Source: a beta proteobacterium AAP65
Lineage (GTDB): Bacteria > Pseudomonadota > Gammaproteobacteria > Burkholderiales > Burkholderiaceae_C
NCBI GenBank assembly: GCA_001295865.1
Contig: LJHW01000022.1
Coordinates: forward strand, 1-64,000
DNA length: 64,000 nt
Direction of reading: 5' to 3'
Below, piece by piece: positions 41,730 to 52,868 of the stretch; position 1 is the first letter of the stretch; each line of letters starts with the position of its first letter. Under the pieces are notes generated by a model. That model was not told the origin of the DNA. It saw only the letters and a program-made list of their open reading frames with translations, and did no database searches. The position numbers and the translations under genes are program-made.

Positions 41730-42916
41730 AGACCCAGGTTGTCATCATCGGCAGCGGCCCCGCGGGCCTCTTGCTTTCTGAAATCCTGCACCGCCACGGC
41801 ATCGAGAGCCTGGTGCTGGAGCGCCAGACGCGCGAGTACGTGCTCTCGCGCATTCGCGCCGGTGTGCTGGAAAGCACCACGGTGGACGTGCTGCGCGCCA
41901 ACGGCCTGAGCGAACGCATGGACCGCGAAGGCCACCCGCACGACGGCATGCGCATCGCCTGGGCCGGGCGTGACAGCTTCCTGGTGGACACCGCCAGCAC
42001 GCTGGGCCGGCGCTTCATGGTCTACGGCCAGACGGCCATCCAGGAAGACCTCTACGCCGCCGCCGACCGCCGCGGCCAGACCGTGCTGACCGAAGTGCAG
42101 GACGTGGTGCTGCACGAATTCGACGGCCGCCCCGGTGCCAAGCCTTACGTCACCTACACGCGCCATGGCGAAGCCGGGCGCGTGGACTGCGAGTTCATCG
42201 CCGGCTGCGATGGCTTCCATGGCGTCAGCCGCCGCAGCATCCCCGAGAGCGTGCGCAAGGAGTACGAGAAGGTCTACCCCTTCGGCTGGCTGGGCGTGAT
42301 GGCGCGCGTGAAACCGCTGCCCGACATCACCTACGTCAACCACCCGCAAGGTTTTGCGCTGGCGAGTTATCGCAACAGCCAGCTCTCGCGCTACTACATC
42401 CAGGTGCCGGTGGACGACAAGGTGGAGGCCTGGTCCGACGACCGTTTCTGGAGCGAGCTGACCGCGCGTTTCCCGGCCGAGATGGCCGCGATGATTGAGA
42501 CCGGCCCCACCATCGAAAAGAGCATCGCGCCACTGCGCAGCTTCGTCAGCGAGCCCATGCGTTATGGCGCGCTCTACCTGTGCGGCGATGCCGCGCACAT
42601 CGTGCCGCCCACGGGCGCCAAGGGCCTGAACCTGGCGGTGAGCGATGTGTTCTACCTGTCGCGGGCGTTGGCCAGCTGGTACGGCCAGGGCAGCGATGAA
42701 CTGCTCAACAGCTACAGCGCGATGGCGCTGCGCCGCGTGTGGAGCAGCGTGCGCACGAGCTGGTACCTCACGACGCTGCTGCACCGCTTTCCGCACTTCA
42801 GCGAGTTCGACCAGAAGGCGCAGGAGCACGAGCTCGATTACCTGAAGAGCTCGCGGTTTGCACAAGCTGCGCTGGCCGAGCAATACGCCGGCCTGCCTTT
42901 CGAGATGGTGAGCTGA
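41726..42916 (+). CDS. pobA: 4-Hydroxybenzoate 3-monooxygenase
   Basis: A 396-residue single-component FAD monooxygenase converting 4-hydroxybenzoate and NADPH to protocatechuate. FAD motif IIGSGPAGLLLSEILHRHG at the N-terminus, RQTREYVLSRIRAGVLE (substrate and NADPH-binding region), and the second FAD motif LCGDAAHIVPPTGAKGLNLA near residue 290. Length matches PobA. Located inside the protocatechuate operon, it feeds it directly; usual pobR-type regulator not seen next to it. Confidence 0.95.
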   Translation: MKTQVVIIGSGPAGLLLSEILHRHGIESLVLERQTREYVLSRIRAGVLESTTVDVLRANGLSERMDREGHPHDGMRIAWAGRDSFLVDTASTLGRRFMVYGQTAIQEDLYAAADRRGQTVLTEVQDVVLHEFDGRPGAKPYVTYTRHGEAGRVDCEFIAGCDGFHGVSRRSIPESVRKEYEKVYPFGWLGVMARVKPLPDITYVNHPQGFALASYRNSQLSRYYIQVPVDDKVEAWSDDRFWSELTARFPAEMAAMIETGPTIEKSIAPLRSFVSEPMRYGALYLCGDAAHIVPPTGAKGLNLAVSDVFYLSRALASWYGQGSDELLNSYSAMALRRVWSSVRTSWYLTTLLHRFPHFSEFDQKAQEHELDYLKSSRFAQAALAEQYAGLPFEMVS

Positions 42917-42920
42917 GACC

Positions 42921-43843
42921 ATGAGCCACACCGCCTTCGAGAAGACCCCCGGCTGGCTGGATTGGTACGCCGGCCCATCGAAGCCCCGCTTCCAGCTACC
43001 CCCCGGCAGCGTCGACGCGCACTGTCACGTCTTCGGCCCTGGCGCCGAATTCCCCTACGCGTCCGAACGCAAGTACACGCCTTGTGATGCCAGCAAGGCG
43101 CAGCTGTTCGCGCTGCGCGACCATCTGGGTTTTGCGCGCAACGTCATCGTGCAGGCCACCTGCCACGGCGCCGACAACCGCGCCATGGCCGATGCCTGCG
43201 CCAGCAGTGGCGGCAAGGCGCGCGGCGTGGCCACGGTCAAGCGCAGCGTGACGGACCAGGAGCTCGAAGCCCTGCACAACGACGGCGTGCGCGGCGTGCG
43301 CTTCAACTTCGTCAAGCGCCTGGTCGACTTCACGCCCAAGGACGAGCTGATGGAGATCGCCGGGCGCATCAAGTCTTTGGGCTGGCACGTCGTCATCTAC
43401 TTCGAGGCGGTGGACCTGCCCGAGCTGTGGGACTTCTTCACCGCGTTGCCCACCACCGTGGTGGTGGACCACATGGGCCGGCCCGATGTGAGCCTGCCGG
43501 TGGACGGCCCGCAGTTCGCGCTGTTCCAGCGGTTCATGCGTGAGCGTGAAAACGTCTGGAGCAAGGTCAGCTGCCCTGAGCGTCTGAGCGTGGCTGGCCC
43601 GCGCGCCTTGAATGGCGAGCAGGCCGCCTACCGTGACGTGGTGCCCTACGCCCGCCGCATCGTCGAGAGCTTCCCCGACCGCGTGCTCTGGGGCACCGAC
43701 TGGCCGCACCCCAACCTGAAGGACCACATGCCCGACGACGGTTTGCTGGTCGACTTCATCCCGCACATCGCCGTGACGGCAGAACTGCAGCAGAAGCTGC
43801 TCGTCGCCAACCCGATGCGCCTCTATTGGCCGGAGGAGACCGC

Positions 43844-43847
<4 letters not shown>
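42921..43847 (+). CDS. ligI: 2-Pyrone-4,6-dicarboxylate hydrolase
   Basis: A 308-residue amidohydrolase-superfamily lactonase opening 2-pyrone-4,6-dicarboxylate to 4-oxalomesaconate. Family marks: SVDAHCHVFGPGAEFPYASE, GVRGVRFNFVKRLVDFTP, VVVDHMGRPDVSLPVDG and VLWGTDWPHPNLKDHMPDDG with the catalytic Asp. LigI is metal-independent. It overlaps ligA by four bases (ATGA), so expression is coupled with the dioxygenase. Confidence 0.94.
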
Positions 43848-46012
<2,165 letters not shown>

Positions 46013-46022
46013 GGACCCACGC

Positions 46023-47033
46023 ATGAAGACCCGCCGCATCGGCCCTTTCGAGGTGGCCGAGATCGGCCTGGGCTGCATGAACCTCAGCCACGCCTACGGC
46101 ACGCCGCCCGAACCTGCGGCCGCTGAGGCCCTGCTGCTGCAGGCGTTGGACGCCGGCGTCACGCTCTTCGACACCGCAGCGCTTTACGGCTTCGGCGCGA
46201 ACGAGACGCTGGTGGGCCGCGTGTTGAAAGCGCACCGCAGCCGCATCGTGCTGTGCAGCAAGGGCGGCATGACGGGCCAACCGGTGGGCGCTGGTGGCGC
46301 GCTGCAGCGCGTGATCGACGGCCGGCCGGCTTCCGTCCAGCGTGATTGCGAAGACAGCCTGCGCCGGTTGGGCACAGACGTCATCGACCTCTACTACCTG
46401 CACCGCTGGGACAAGACGGTGCCCATCGAGGACAGCGTGGGCGCGATGGCGCGGCTGGTGGAGCAGGGCAAGGTGCGCGCCTTGGGCCTGAGCGAGGTGA
46501 GTGCGGCCACGCTGAATCGCGCGCAGGCCGTGCACCCCATTGCGGCGCTGCAGACCGAGTACTCGCTGTGGACGCGCAACCCCGAGATCGCCGTGCTGCA
46601 GGCCTGCGCCGACAGCGGCACCGCCTTCGTCGCCTTCAGCCCCGTCGGGCGCGGCTTCTTGTGCGGCGCGCCGCTGGATGCGGCCGGCTTTGCGCCCAAG
46701 GACATCCGCCGTGCAATGCCGCGTTTCGAGCCGGCGCATGCCACGGCCAATGCCGCGCTGCTGCCGGGCCTGGCCGACCTGGCCGCACAGGCTGGCTGCA
46801 CAGCGGCGCAGCTGGCGCTCGCCTGGCTGCTGGCGCAGGGCAAACACATCGTCCCCATTCCCGGCACCACGCAGCCCGCTCACCTGCAAGAGAACCTGGG
46901 CGCGGCGGCCGTCACCGTGCCACCCGCGCTGATGGCGGCGCTGGACGCGCTGTTCGCGCCTGCCCGCATCAGCGGTGCGCGCTACAACGCGCAGAATCAA
47001 TCGGAAGTCGACACCGAGCAGTTTGCCGCCTGA
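46023..47033 (+). CDS. Aldo/keto reductase
   Basis: A 336-residue AKR of the AKR13/AldQ-like type. MKTRRIGPFEVAEIGLGCMN at the N-terminus; catalytic set Asp in LFDTAALYGF, Tyr in the same motif, Lys in VLCSKGGM and His in YYLHRWD. The C-terminal NADPH-binding PIPGTTQPAHLQENLGA is present. It is the last gene of the lig operon, ten bases after ligC. The substrate is unknown; aromatic aldehydes are a guess from context. Confidence 0.88.
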   Translation: MKTRRIGPFEVAEIGLGCMNLSHAYGTPPEPAAAEALLLQALDAGVTLFDTAALYGFGANETLVGRVLKAHRSRIVLCSKGGMTGQPVGAGGALQRVIDGRPASVQRDCEDSLRRLGTDVIDLYYLHRWDKTVPIEDSVGAMARLVEQGKVRALGLSEVSAATLNRAQAVHPIAALQTEYSLWTRNPEIAVLQACADSGTAFVAFSPVGRGFLCGAPLDAAGFAPKDIRRAMPRFEPAHATANAALLPGLADLAAQAGCTAAQLALAWLLAQGKHIVPIPGTTQPAHLQENLGAAAVTVPPALMAALDALFAPARISGARYNAQNQSEVDTEQFAA

Positions 47034-47121
47034 TCACGCGCGGCGCGGCAACAGGCCCGCGCGGCCTTAGAGTCGAAGGGCACTGTTTCTGTGTGCTCTT
47101 CGGCTTCATGCCTGCCCGCCC

Positions 47122-48501
47122 ATGCCGCCAGCCCGCAACGCCCCTGCCGCGCACCGCATCGTCATCGTCGGCGGTGGTGCCGGCGGCTTGGAACTGGCCA
47201 CGCGCCTGGGTGACACCCTGGGCCGCCGTGGGCAGGCGCACATCACGCTGATCGAGAAGAACCGCACCCACGTCTGGAAGCCCAAGCTGCACGAGATCGC
47301 CGCTGGCAGCATGGACATGGCCGACCACGAGGTGGGCTACCTCGCGCAGAGCCACTGGCACCACTTCACCTACCGCGTGGGCGAGATGACGGGGCTCGAT
47401 CGTGAGCAACGCCTGGTGAAGGTGGCGCCTTACTTCGACGACGAGGGCGTTGAAGTGGCCCCGGCGCGCGACGTGGCCTACGACACCCTGGTCATCTCGG
47501 TGGGCAGCCAGAGCAACGACTTCGGCACCCCTGGCGTGCGGGAACACGCCATGCGCCTGGAATCGGCGGCCGACGCGCAACGTTTCCACCAGCGCATGGT
47601 CAACGCCTGCATCCGCGCGCACTCGCAGAGCGAGCCGCTGCGGCCCGAGCAGCTGCACGTGGCCATCATTGGTGCCGGCGCCACGGGCGTGGAGCTGGCG
47701 GCCGAACTGCACCGCACCACGCGCGAGGTGGTGGCCTATGGTCTGGACCGTGTGGACGCCGACAAGGACATCCAGCTCGCCGTGGTGGAAGCCGCGCCGC
47801 GCGTGCTGCCCGCGCTGCCCGAACGCCTGAGCGCGGCCACCGAGAAGCTGCTGAAAGACCTGGGCGTGGCCGTGCACACCAGCGCCAAGGTGGCCGCGGT
47901 GTCGGCCGGTGCCGTGCACCTGGCCGATGGGCGTGTGCTGCCGGCCGAGCTGATTGTCTGGGCCGCGGGCGTGAAGGCGCCCGATTTCCTCAAGGACATC
48001 GGCGGCCTGGAGACCAACCGCGTCAACCAGATCGTCGTGCGCGACACGCTGCAGAGCACACGCGACGAGGCCATCTTCGCCATCGGCGATTGCGCGGCCT
48101 GCGAGTGGAAGGACGTGCAGCAGGACCGCGGCGCGCGCGACCACGGCACCGGCGTGAAGATCGTGCCGCCGCGCGCACAAGCCGCGCACCAGCAGGCCAA
48201 GCACCTGCTGAAGCAGCTGAAGCGACGTGTGCAGGGCCAGCCGCTCCAGCCCTGGCAGTACCGCGATTTCGGCTCGCTCGTGAGCCTCGGCGAGTTCAGC
48301 ACCGTCGGCAGCATGATGGGCGGCCTGGTCAGCGGCATGAAGGGCGGCAGCCTGATGGTGGAGGGCTACTTCGCCAAGCTCATGTACCTGAGCCTGTACA
48401 AGATGCACGAGCTGGCCCTGCACGGCTGGGTGAAGGTGGGCCTGGACACGCTGGCCCGGCTCATCGTGCGGCGCACCGAGCCGCACGTGAAGCTGCACTG
48501 A
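47122..48501 (+). CDS. NADH dehydrogenase type II-like NAD(P)/FAD oxidoreductase
   Basis: A 459-residue flavoprotein. The FAD motif is IVIVGGGAGGLELATRLG near residue 13, the NAD motif is VAIIGAGATGVELAAELHRT near residue 180, and the second FAD motif is IFAIGDCAACEW near 315. A C-terminal amphipathic membrane-binding segment follows (SMMGGLVSGMKGGSLMVEGY, then YKMHELALHGW). This matches NDH-2 proteins, which pass electrons from NADH to quinone without pumping protons. It is separated from the lig operon by 88 bases and has its own transcription signals, not clearly recognisable. Confidence 0.87.
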   Translation: MPPARNAPAAHRIVIVGGGAGGLELATRLGDTLGRRGQAHITLIEKNRTHVWKPKLHEIAAGSMDMADHEVGYLAQSHWHHFTYRVGEMTGLDREQRLVKVAPYFDDEGVEVAPARDVAYDTLVISVGSQSNDFGTPGVREHAMRLESAADAQRFHQRMVNACIRAHSQSEPLRPEQLHVAIIGAGATGVELAAELHRTTREVVAYGLDRVDADKDIQLAVVEAAPRVLPALPERLSAATEKLLKDLGVAVHTSAKVAAVSAGAVHLADGRVLPAELIVWAAGVKAPDFLKDIGGLETNRVNQIVVRDTLQSTRDEAIFAIGDCAACEWKDVQQDRGARDHGTGVKIVPPRAQAAHQQAKHLLKQLKRRVQGQPLQPWQYRDFGSLVSLGEFSTVGSMMGGLVSGMKGGSLMVEGYFAKLMYLSLYKMHELALHGWVKVGLDTLARLIVRRTEPHVKLH

Positions 48502-48508
48502 CGGCGCT

Positions 48509-49333
48509 TCAGCGCCCGAGGGAGGGCCAGGCCGCGCTGTCCACCTCGGCCAGCGCGCGGAAGGCCGGGCGCGCGAACAGGTAACCCTGCATCAGGCGCA
48601 CGCCTTCGTCAGCGAGGAAGTCGCGTTCGGCCGGGGTCTCGATGCCCTCGGCAATGACCTGGATGCCAAGGTCGCGGCACACCTGCATCAGCGCGCGCAC
48701 GATGCTCTGGCGCGGCCGGCGGGTGTCGATGTCGCGCACCAGGTCCATGTCGATCTTGATGAGGTCGGGCTGGAAGTCAGCCAGCAGCTTCAAGCCCGCG
48801 TAGCCGGCACCGAAATCGTCGATGGCCGTCTTGAAGCCGCAGCGTTTGTACTCGCGCAGGATCTGCGCGAACCACGGGCCGTCCTGCACCCTTTCGCCTT
48901 CGGTCACTTCGAAGACGATGTGGTCGAGCGGAAAACCCGCGGCACGCGCCGCTTCCAGCGTGGTGCGGATGCACACCTCGGGTTTGTAGACCGCGTTGGG
49001 CAGGAAGTTGATGGACAGCAACTGCTGCATGCCCAGCGCCTGCGCGCCCTTGATGGCCTTCACACGGCAGGCCTGGTCGAAGCGGTAGCGGTTGCTCTCG
49101 GTCACCTGCGCCAGCACACTGGGTGCGGGCTGGCCTTCGGGCCCGCGCACCAGGGCCTCGTGCGCGAACACCTGCCGGGTGGCGATGTCGACGATGGGCT
49201 GGTAGGCGTAGTCGAACAGGAAGCCCAGGCGTTCGGGGGCGTCGCAGCCTTCGCAACGCACGGGCCCGCCGTCAGCGGGCAGGGCCTCCAGCGGCACGAA
49301 GGCCGAGGCAGCAGCGGGCGGCAAGGGGCGCAT
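48509..49333 (-). CDS. EAL-domain c-di-GMP phosphodiesterase-like protein
   Basis: A 274-residue protein that is almost only an EAL domain. Catalytic residues are visible: EALVRG (the EAL motif), a metal-binding N in INFLPNAV, EVTEGER (Glu), IDDFGAGYAGLKLL (the two Asp), KIDMDLVRD and AEGIETPAERD. The Asn/EVTEGE pattern departs slightly from the usual NxS/ExTE, but metal and substrate residues look complete. So c-di-GMP hydrolysis is likely. The N-terminus contains CEGCDAPERL, possibly a small metal-binding part. The start is taken at the second of two adjacent ATGs (49336 and 49333). Confidence 0.87.
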   Translation of the reverse strand: MRPLPPAAASAFVPLEALPADGGPVRCEGCDAPERLGFLFDYAYQPIVDIATRQVFAHEALVRGPEGQPAPSVLAQVTESNRYRFDQACRVKAIKGAQALGMQQLLSINFLPNAVYKPEVCIRTTLEAARAAGFPLDHIVFEVTEGERVQDGPWFAQILREYKRCGFKTAIDDFGAGYAGLKLLADFQPDLIKIDMDLVRDIDTRRPRQSIVRALMQVCRDLGIQVIAEGIETPAERDFLADEGVRLMQGYLFARPAFRALAEVDSAAWPSLGR

Positions 49334-49453
49334 CATCGCTGCACGATACGCGGCCCACGGCGGTGCCAAGCGCACAGAAGCCGGGTCGCCGGGGTGCTTC
49401 TTCGGGCGCCCGATGGCACGGGAACGGGGCGCCGGCCCCCCGCGCCTGGATTT

Positions 49454-50227
49454 TTATTGCTCGACGAAAGCCCGCTCGATGACGAAATCACCGGGCTTCG
49501 TGGTGTTGCCTTCCTTGAACTGGCGCTCTTCGAGCAGGCGCTTGAGGTCGCGCAGCATGGCGGGGCTGCCGCAGATCATCACGCGGTCCACCGCAGGGTC
49601 CAGCGGCGGCACGCCGAGGTCGGTGAAGAGCTTGCCGTTCTCGATGAGATCGGTCATGCGGCCCTGGTTGCGGAAGGGCTCGCGCGTGACGGTGGGGTAG
49701 TACTTCAGCTTGCCGGCCACCACCTCGCCCAGCAACTCGTCTTTGGCGAGGTCTTCGTTCAGCAGCTGGTGGTAGGCCAGCTCGGCCACCTCGCGTACAC
49801 CGTGCACCACCACCACCTCTTCGAACTTCTCGTAGGTCTCGGGGTCGCGCACCACGCTCAGAAACGGCGCCAGGCCGGTGCCCGTGCCCAGCAGGTAAAG
49901 GCGTTTGCCGGGCAGCAGGTAGTCGATGAGCAGCGTGCCGGTCGGCTTCTTGCCGACGATGATGGTGTCGCCCACCTGGATGTGCTGCAGCCGGCTGGTG
50001 AGCGGGCCGTCGGGCACCTTGATGCTCAGGAACTCGAGGTGCTCTTCGTAGTTCGCGCTGACGATGCTGTAAGCGCGCAGCAGGGGCTTGCCGTCCACGC
50101 GCAGGCCGATCATCGTGAAGTGGCCGTTCGAGAAACGCAGCGCCGGGTCGCGCGTGGTGGTGAAGCTGAACAGGCGGTCGGTCCAGTGGTGGACGCTCAG
50201 GACACGTTCTTCGAGAAAGGCGCTCAT
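49454..50227 (-). CDS. fpr: Ferredoxin--NADP reductase
   Basis: A 257-residue FAD flavoprotein of the bacterial Fpr type. FAD-binding residues occur in LLRAYSIVSANYEEHLEFLS, the pyrophosphate region in GPLTSRLQHIQVGDTIIVG, the NADP-binding LLGTGTGLAPFLSVVRDPE and MICGSPAMLRDLK. The C-terminal GDFVIERAFVEQ is the usual end for subclass I bacterial reductases. It transfers electrons between NADPH and ferredoxin or flavodoxin. Monocistronic, 114 bases from the DUF2834-like gene. Confidence 0.94.
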   Translation of the reverse strand: MSAFLEERVLSVHHWTDRLFSFTTTRDPALRFSNGHFTMIGLRVDGKPLLRAYSIVSANYEEHLEFLSIKVPDGPLTSRLQHIQVGDTIIVGKKPTGTLLIDYLLPGKRLYLLGTGTGLAPFLSVVRDPETYEKFEEVVVVHGVREVAELAYHQLLNEDLAKDELLGEVVAGKLKYYPTVTREPFRNQGRMTDLIENGKLFTDLGVPPLDPAVDRVMICGSPAMLRDLKRLLEERQFKEGNTTKPGDFVIERAFVEQ

Positions 50228-50341
50228 GGGGGCGGGCCGGGCTGCGCGGCTTCAAGGAAAACCCTGAATTTTAGCGGGCCGACCCTGCACCGGCGCTGAC
50301 AGGGCCACCCCGCCCCGGCGGGCGCTGCGAGCCGGGCCGCC

Positions 50342-50632
50342 TCAAGCCTTGCGGCGCGGCCACAGCAGGTAGGCCAGCGGGCCCAGCGAGCCGACGGCCA
50401 GTGTCAGCAGCGCCCAAGGCCACCAGGGCCGGCCGCGGGCGCGGCAGTCGCGGGCGATGAAGCCCACCAGCAAGGTGCAGGCGATGATGAGGTCGAAGGT
50501 GATCTGCATGGCCCCGAGATTGGCGAAGCCGCCCTGCCAGATGCCGATGAAACCCAGCTGCCACAGCACCCAGGTGGAGAATGCAGCGAAGGCGAGCGTG
50601 AGGGGCCAGAGCAGGGCTTGGTGGGTGGGCAT
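50342..50632 (-). CDS. Small integral membrane protein, DUF2834-like
   Basis: A 96-residue protein with about three hydrophobic helices (ALLWPLTLAFAAFSTWVLWQ, LGAMQITFDLIIACTLLVGF and PWALLTLAVGSLGPLAYLLW) and a short basic C-terminus (PRRKA). The middle FGGFANLGAMQITFDLIIA pattern resembles DUF2834; the assignment is tentative. A strong GGAGGA ribosome-binding site precedes ATG 50632. Divergent from the XRE regulator gene, 121 bases apart, so that regulator may control it. Confidence 0.7.
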   Translation of the reverse strand: MPTHQALLWPLTLAFAAFSTWVLWQLGFIGIWQGGFANLGAMQITFDLIIACTLLVGFIARDCRARGRPWWPWALLTLAVGSLGPLAYLLWPRRKA

Positions 50633-50753
50633 GGTGGGGTTCCTCCAGAAGGGTTGGCGTTGAAGAGGCGGCCAGTCTCGGCCGGGCCGCGTCATCGCCG
50701 CAACGACCTCGCAGGTCATCGCGCGGCCGTAGGGCCCGCCCTATGCTCGGGCC

Positions 50754-51503
50754 ATGCACCCCCTTGCCGAACTGCGCCGCCAGCGGCGCATCAGCCAGCT
50801 GGAACTGGGCCTGAAGGCTGGCGTCTCGCAGCGCCACCTGAGCTGCATCGAAACCGGCCGCGCCCGCCCCACGCGCCCCACGCTGCTGGCCTTGCTCGAT
50901 GCCTTGGAAGCCCCGCTCCCCGAACGCAACGGCGTGCTGCTGGCTGCCGGCCTGGCCCCGGCCTACACCGAGCTGGCGCTGGACGCGCCCGCGCTGCAGC
51001 CCGCGCGGCAGGCGCTGGAGCAGCTGCTGCATGCCCCCGGCAGCCCGCCCGCGCTGGTGATCGACGCCGAGTGGAACCTCGTGATGGCCAACGCCGCCGT
51101 GCTGCGCCTGCTGGCGCTGCTGGGCCAGCCCGCGCCCACCGGGCCCGTCAACCTGCTCGACTGGCTGCTGGCGCCCGGGGGCCTGCGCAGCTGCATGCTC
51201 AACGAGGCCGAGGTCTGCGCCGACGTGCTGCACCGCGCGCGGCGCGAGGCGCCGCAGGTGCCGGCGCTGGCCGCGCGCCTGCAGCACCTGGCGGCCGAGC
51301 TGCCGGCCTGGCCCGCGCCGGCCGTGGCCACGCCGCTGCTGCTGACGCGGCTGCGTTCGCAGGCGGGTGAGCTGCGGCTGTTCTCGATGTTCAGCAGCTT
51401 CGGCGCGCCCATGGACGTGACGCTGGCCTCGCTGCGCATCGAACACCTCTTCGCTGCCGATGCCGAAACGGCGCGCGCGTTGGCCGAGGCCCGAGCGGGC
51501 TGA
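50754..51503 (+). CDS. XRE family regulator with MmyB-like ligand-binding domain
   Basis: A 249-residue transcription factor. The N-terminal helix-turn-helix is LRRQRRISQLELGLKAGVSQ, then RHLSCIETGRARPTRPTLLA. The C-terminal part (about residues 95-240) has PALVIDAEWNLVMANAAVLR, the PAS-like MmyB ligand-binding fold, and LFSMFSSFGAPMDVTLASLR. Ligand unknown. It is divergent from the small membrane protein gene and 35 bases before the M16 peptidase gene. Confidence 0.88.
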   Translation: MHPLAELRRQRRISQLELGLKAGVSQRHLSCIETGRARPTRPTLLALLDALEAPLPERNGVLLAAGLAPAYTELALDAPALQPARQALEQLLHAPGSPPALVIDAEWNLVMANAAVLRLLALLGQPAPTGPVNLLDWLLAPGGLRSCMLNEAEVCADVLHRARREAPQVPALAARLQHLAAELPAWPAPAVATPLLLTRLRSQAGELRLFSMFSSFGAPMDVTLASLRIEHLFAADAETARALAEARAG

Positions 51504-51538
51504 GCGCGCGGCTGCGCCGTGGCATGCTCGGCGGCTGC

Positions 51539-52843
51539 ATGCAGAACACCGCCCCCGACCCCTTCCTCCACACCCTGCCCAACGGCGTGCGCTGCCTCGT
51601 GCTGCACCAGCCCTGGCGGCAGGCCGTCAATCTCAGCGTCTTCGTGCGCGCTGGCAGCCAGCACGAGGCGCGGCGCTTCAACGGCATCAGCCACGTCGTG
51701 GAGCACATGGCCTTCAAGGGCACGGCCACGCGCAGCTGCCAGCAGATCAACCTGGCCGCCGAAGCCCTGGGTGCCGAGGTCAACGCGCACACCGACAAGG
51801 ACCACACGGCCTTCCACATCGACGGCATGGCCGCCGACCTGCCGGCGTTCGTGGCGCTGCTGGCCGAGATCGTGCAGCACAGCACCTTCCCCGAAGAAGA
51901 GCTGGAGCGCGAGCGGCAGGTGATCCTGCACGAGTACACCGAGTTCGACGAAGACCCGGTGAGCATGGCCTTCCGCCTCTTCGACCGCGCCTGCTACGGC
52001 CTGCATCCGGCCGGGCAGCCCGTCATCGGCAGCCGCGCGAACCTGGAACGTTTCACGCGCGCCGATTTGCAGGCCCACGTGGCGCGCCTGTACACCGGGC
52101 CCAACGTGGTGGTGGCCGTGGCCGGCCCGGTGGACGCGCCTTCCTTTGCGCGGCAGGTGGAAGCAGCTTTCGGCGCCATGCCCGGCGGCACGCCCAACAC
52201 GGTGGATGCGCCCACCTGGCAAGGCGGCGTGAAACTGCGCCGCATGGCCGGCAGCGCGCAATGCCAGCTGGTGCTGGGCCACGGCATGCCGCCTTTGGCC
52301 GATGCCAAACACACGGCCTGGGTGATGGCCGCGGCCCTGTTGGGCGAAGGCATGAGCTCGCCGCTGCTGGACGAGATCCGCGAGCGGCGCGGCCTGGCTT
52401 ACCACGTGGGCTGTTCGGCCGACGTGGGCGCGCTGGCCGCGCAGTTCGTCATCGACGCCGCCACCGCGCCCGAGCAGGCGGACGAGCTGCTGCAGGCCGT
52501 GGCCGTGCTGCTGCAGCGCCATGCCGAGAAGACCGACAGCGTGGCCCTGGCCCGCGCGCGCAAGCAGCTGGCCGTGCGTGCGCTGCGCACGCTGGAGCAG
52601 CCCGTGCGCCGGCTGGAAGCGGCGGTGCAGGACATCTACACCTTCGGCCGCGTGCGTTGCACCGAAGAACAGCTGCAGGCCCTGCGGGACGTGACGCCGG
52701 CCCAGGTGCGCCGCGTTTTCACCACCCTCGCCACGCGCCCGGCGGCCATCGGCCTGGCCGGCAGCGTGACGGCGCGGGCGCGCGAGCAGGCCGAAGCCTT
52801 GTTCGTGGCCGAAGGCCGGTCGGCCAGCACAATCGGCGCGTGA
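51539..52843 (+). CDS. M16 family zinc metallopeptidase
   Basis: A 434-residue insulinase/PqqL-type peptidase. The inverted zinc motif HVVEH lies at residues 52-56 in NGISHVVEHMAFKG, and the third ligand is in the RERQVILHEYTEFDEDP helix, so the N-terminal half is catalytic. The C-terminal half has AALLGEGMSSPLLDEIRERR and GLAYHVGCSADVG, the substrate-binding fold. No signal peptide, so it is cytoplasmic. ATG 51539 is chosen; an in-frame ATG at 51524 would add five residues. Confidence 0.86.
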   Translation: MQNTAPDPFLHTLPNGVRCLVLHQPWRQAVNLSVFVRAGSQHEARRFNGISHVVEHMAFKGTATRSCQQINLAAEALGAEVNAHTDKDHTAFHIDGMAADLPAFVALLAEIVQHSTFPEEELERERQVILHEYTEFDEDPVSMAFRLFDRACYGLHPAGQPVIGSRANLERFTRADLQAHVARLYTGPNVVVAVAGPVDAPSFARQVEAAFGAMPGGTPNTVDAPTWQGGVKLRRMAGSAQCQLVLGHGMPPLADAKHTAWVMAAALLGEGMSSPLLDEIRERRGLAYHVGCSADVGALAAQFVIDAATAPEQADELLQAVAVLLQRHAEKTDSVALARARKQLAVRALRTLEQPVRRLEAAVQDIYTFGRVRCTEEQLQALRDVTPAQVRRVFTTLATRPAAIGLAGSVTARAREQAEALFVAEGRSASTIGA

Positions 52844-52868
52844 TTTCTACAAGGCAGGGCGGTGCGGC

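Noticed and set aside
47037-47063. Possible terminator after the aldo/keto reductase gene
   Set aside because: A 7-bp GC stem (CGCGCGG/CCGCGCG) with a 13-base loop and no T-run is expected by chance at this GC content.
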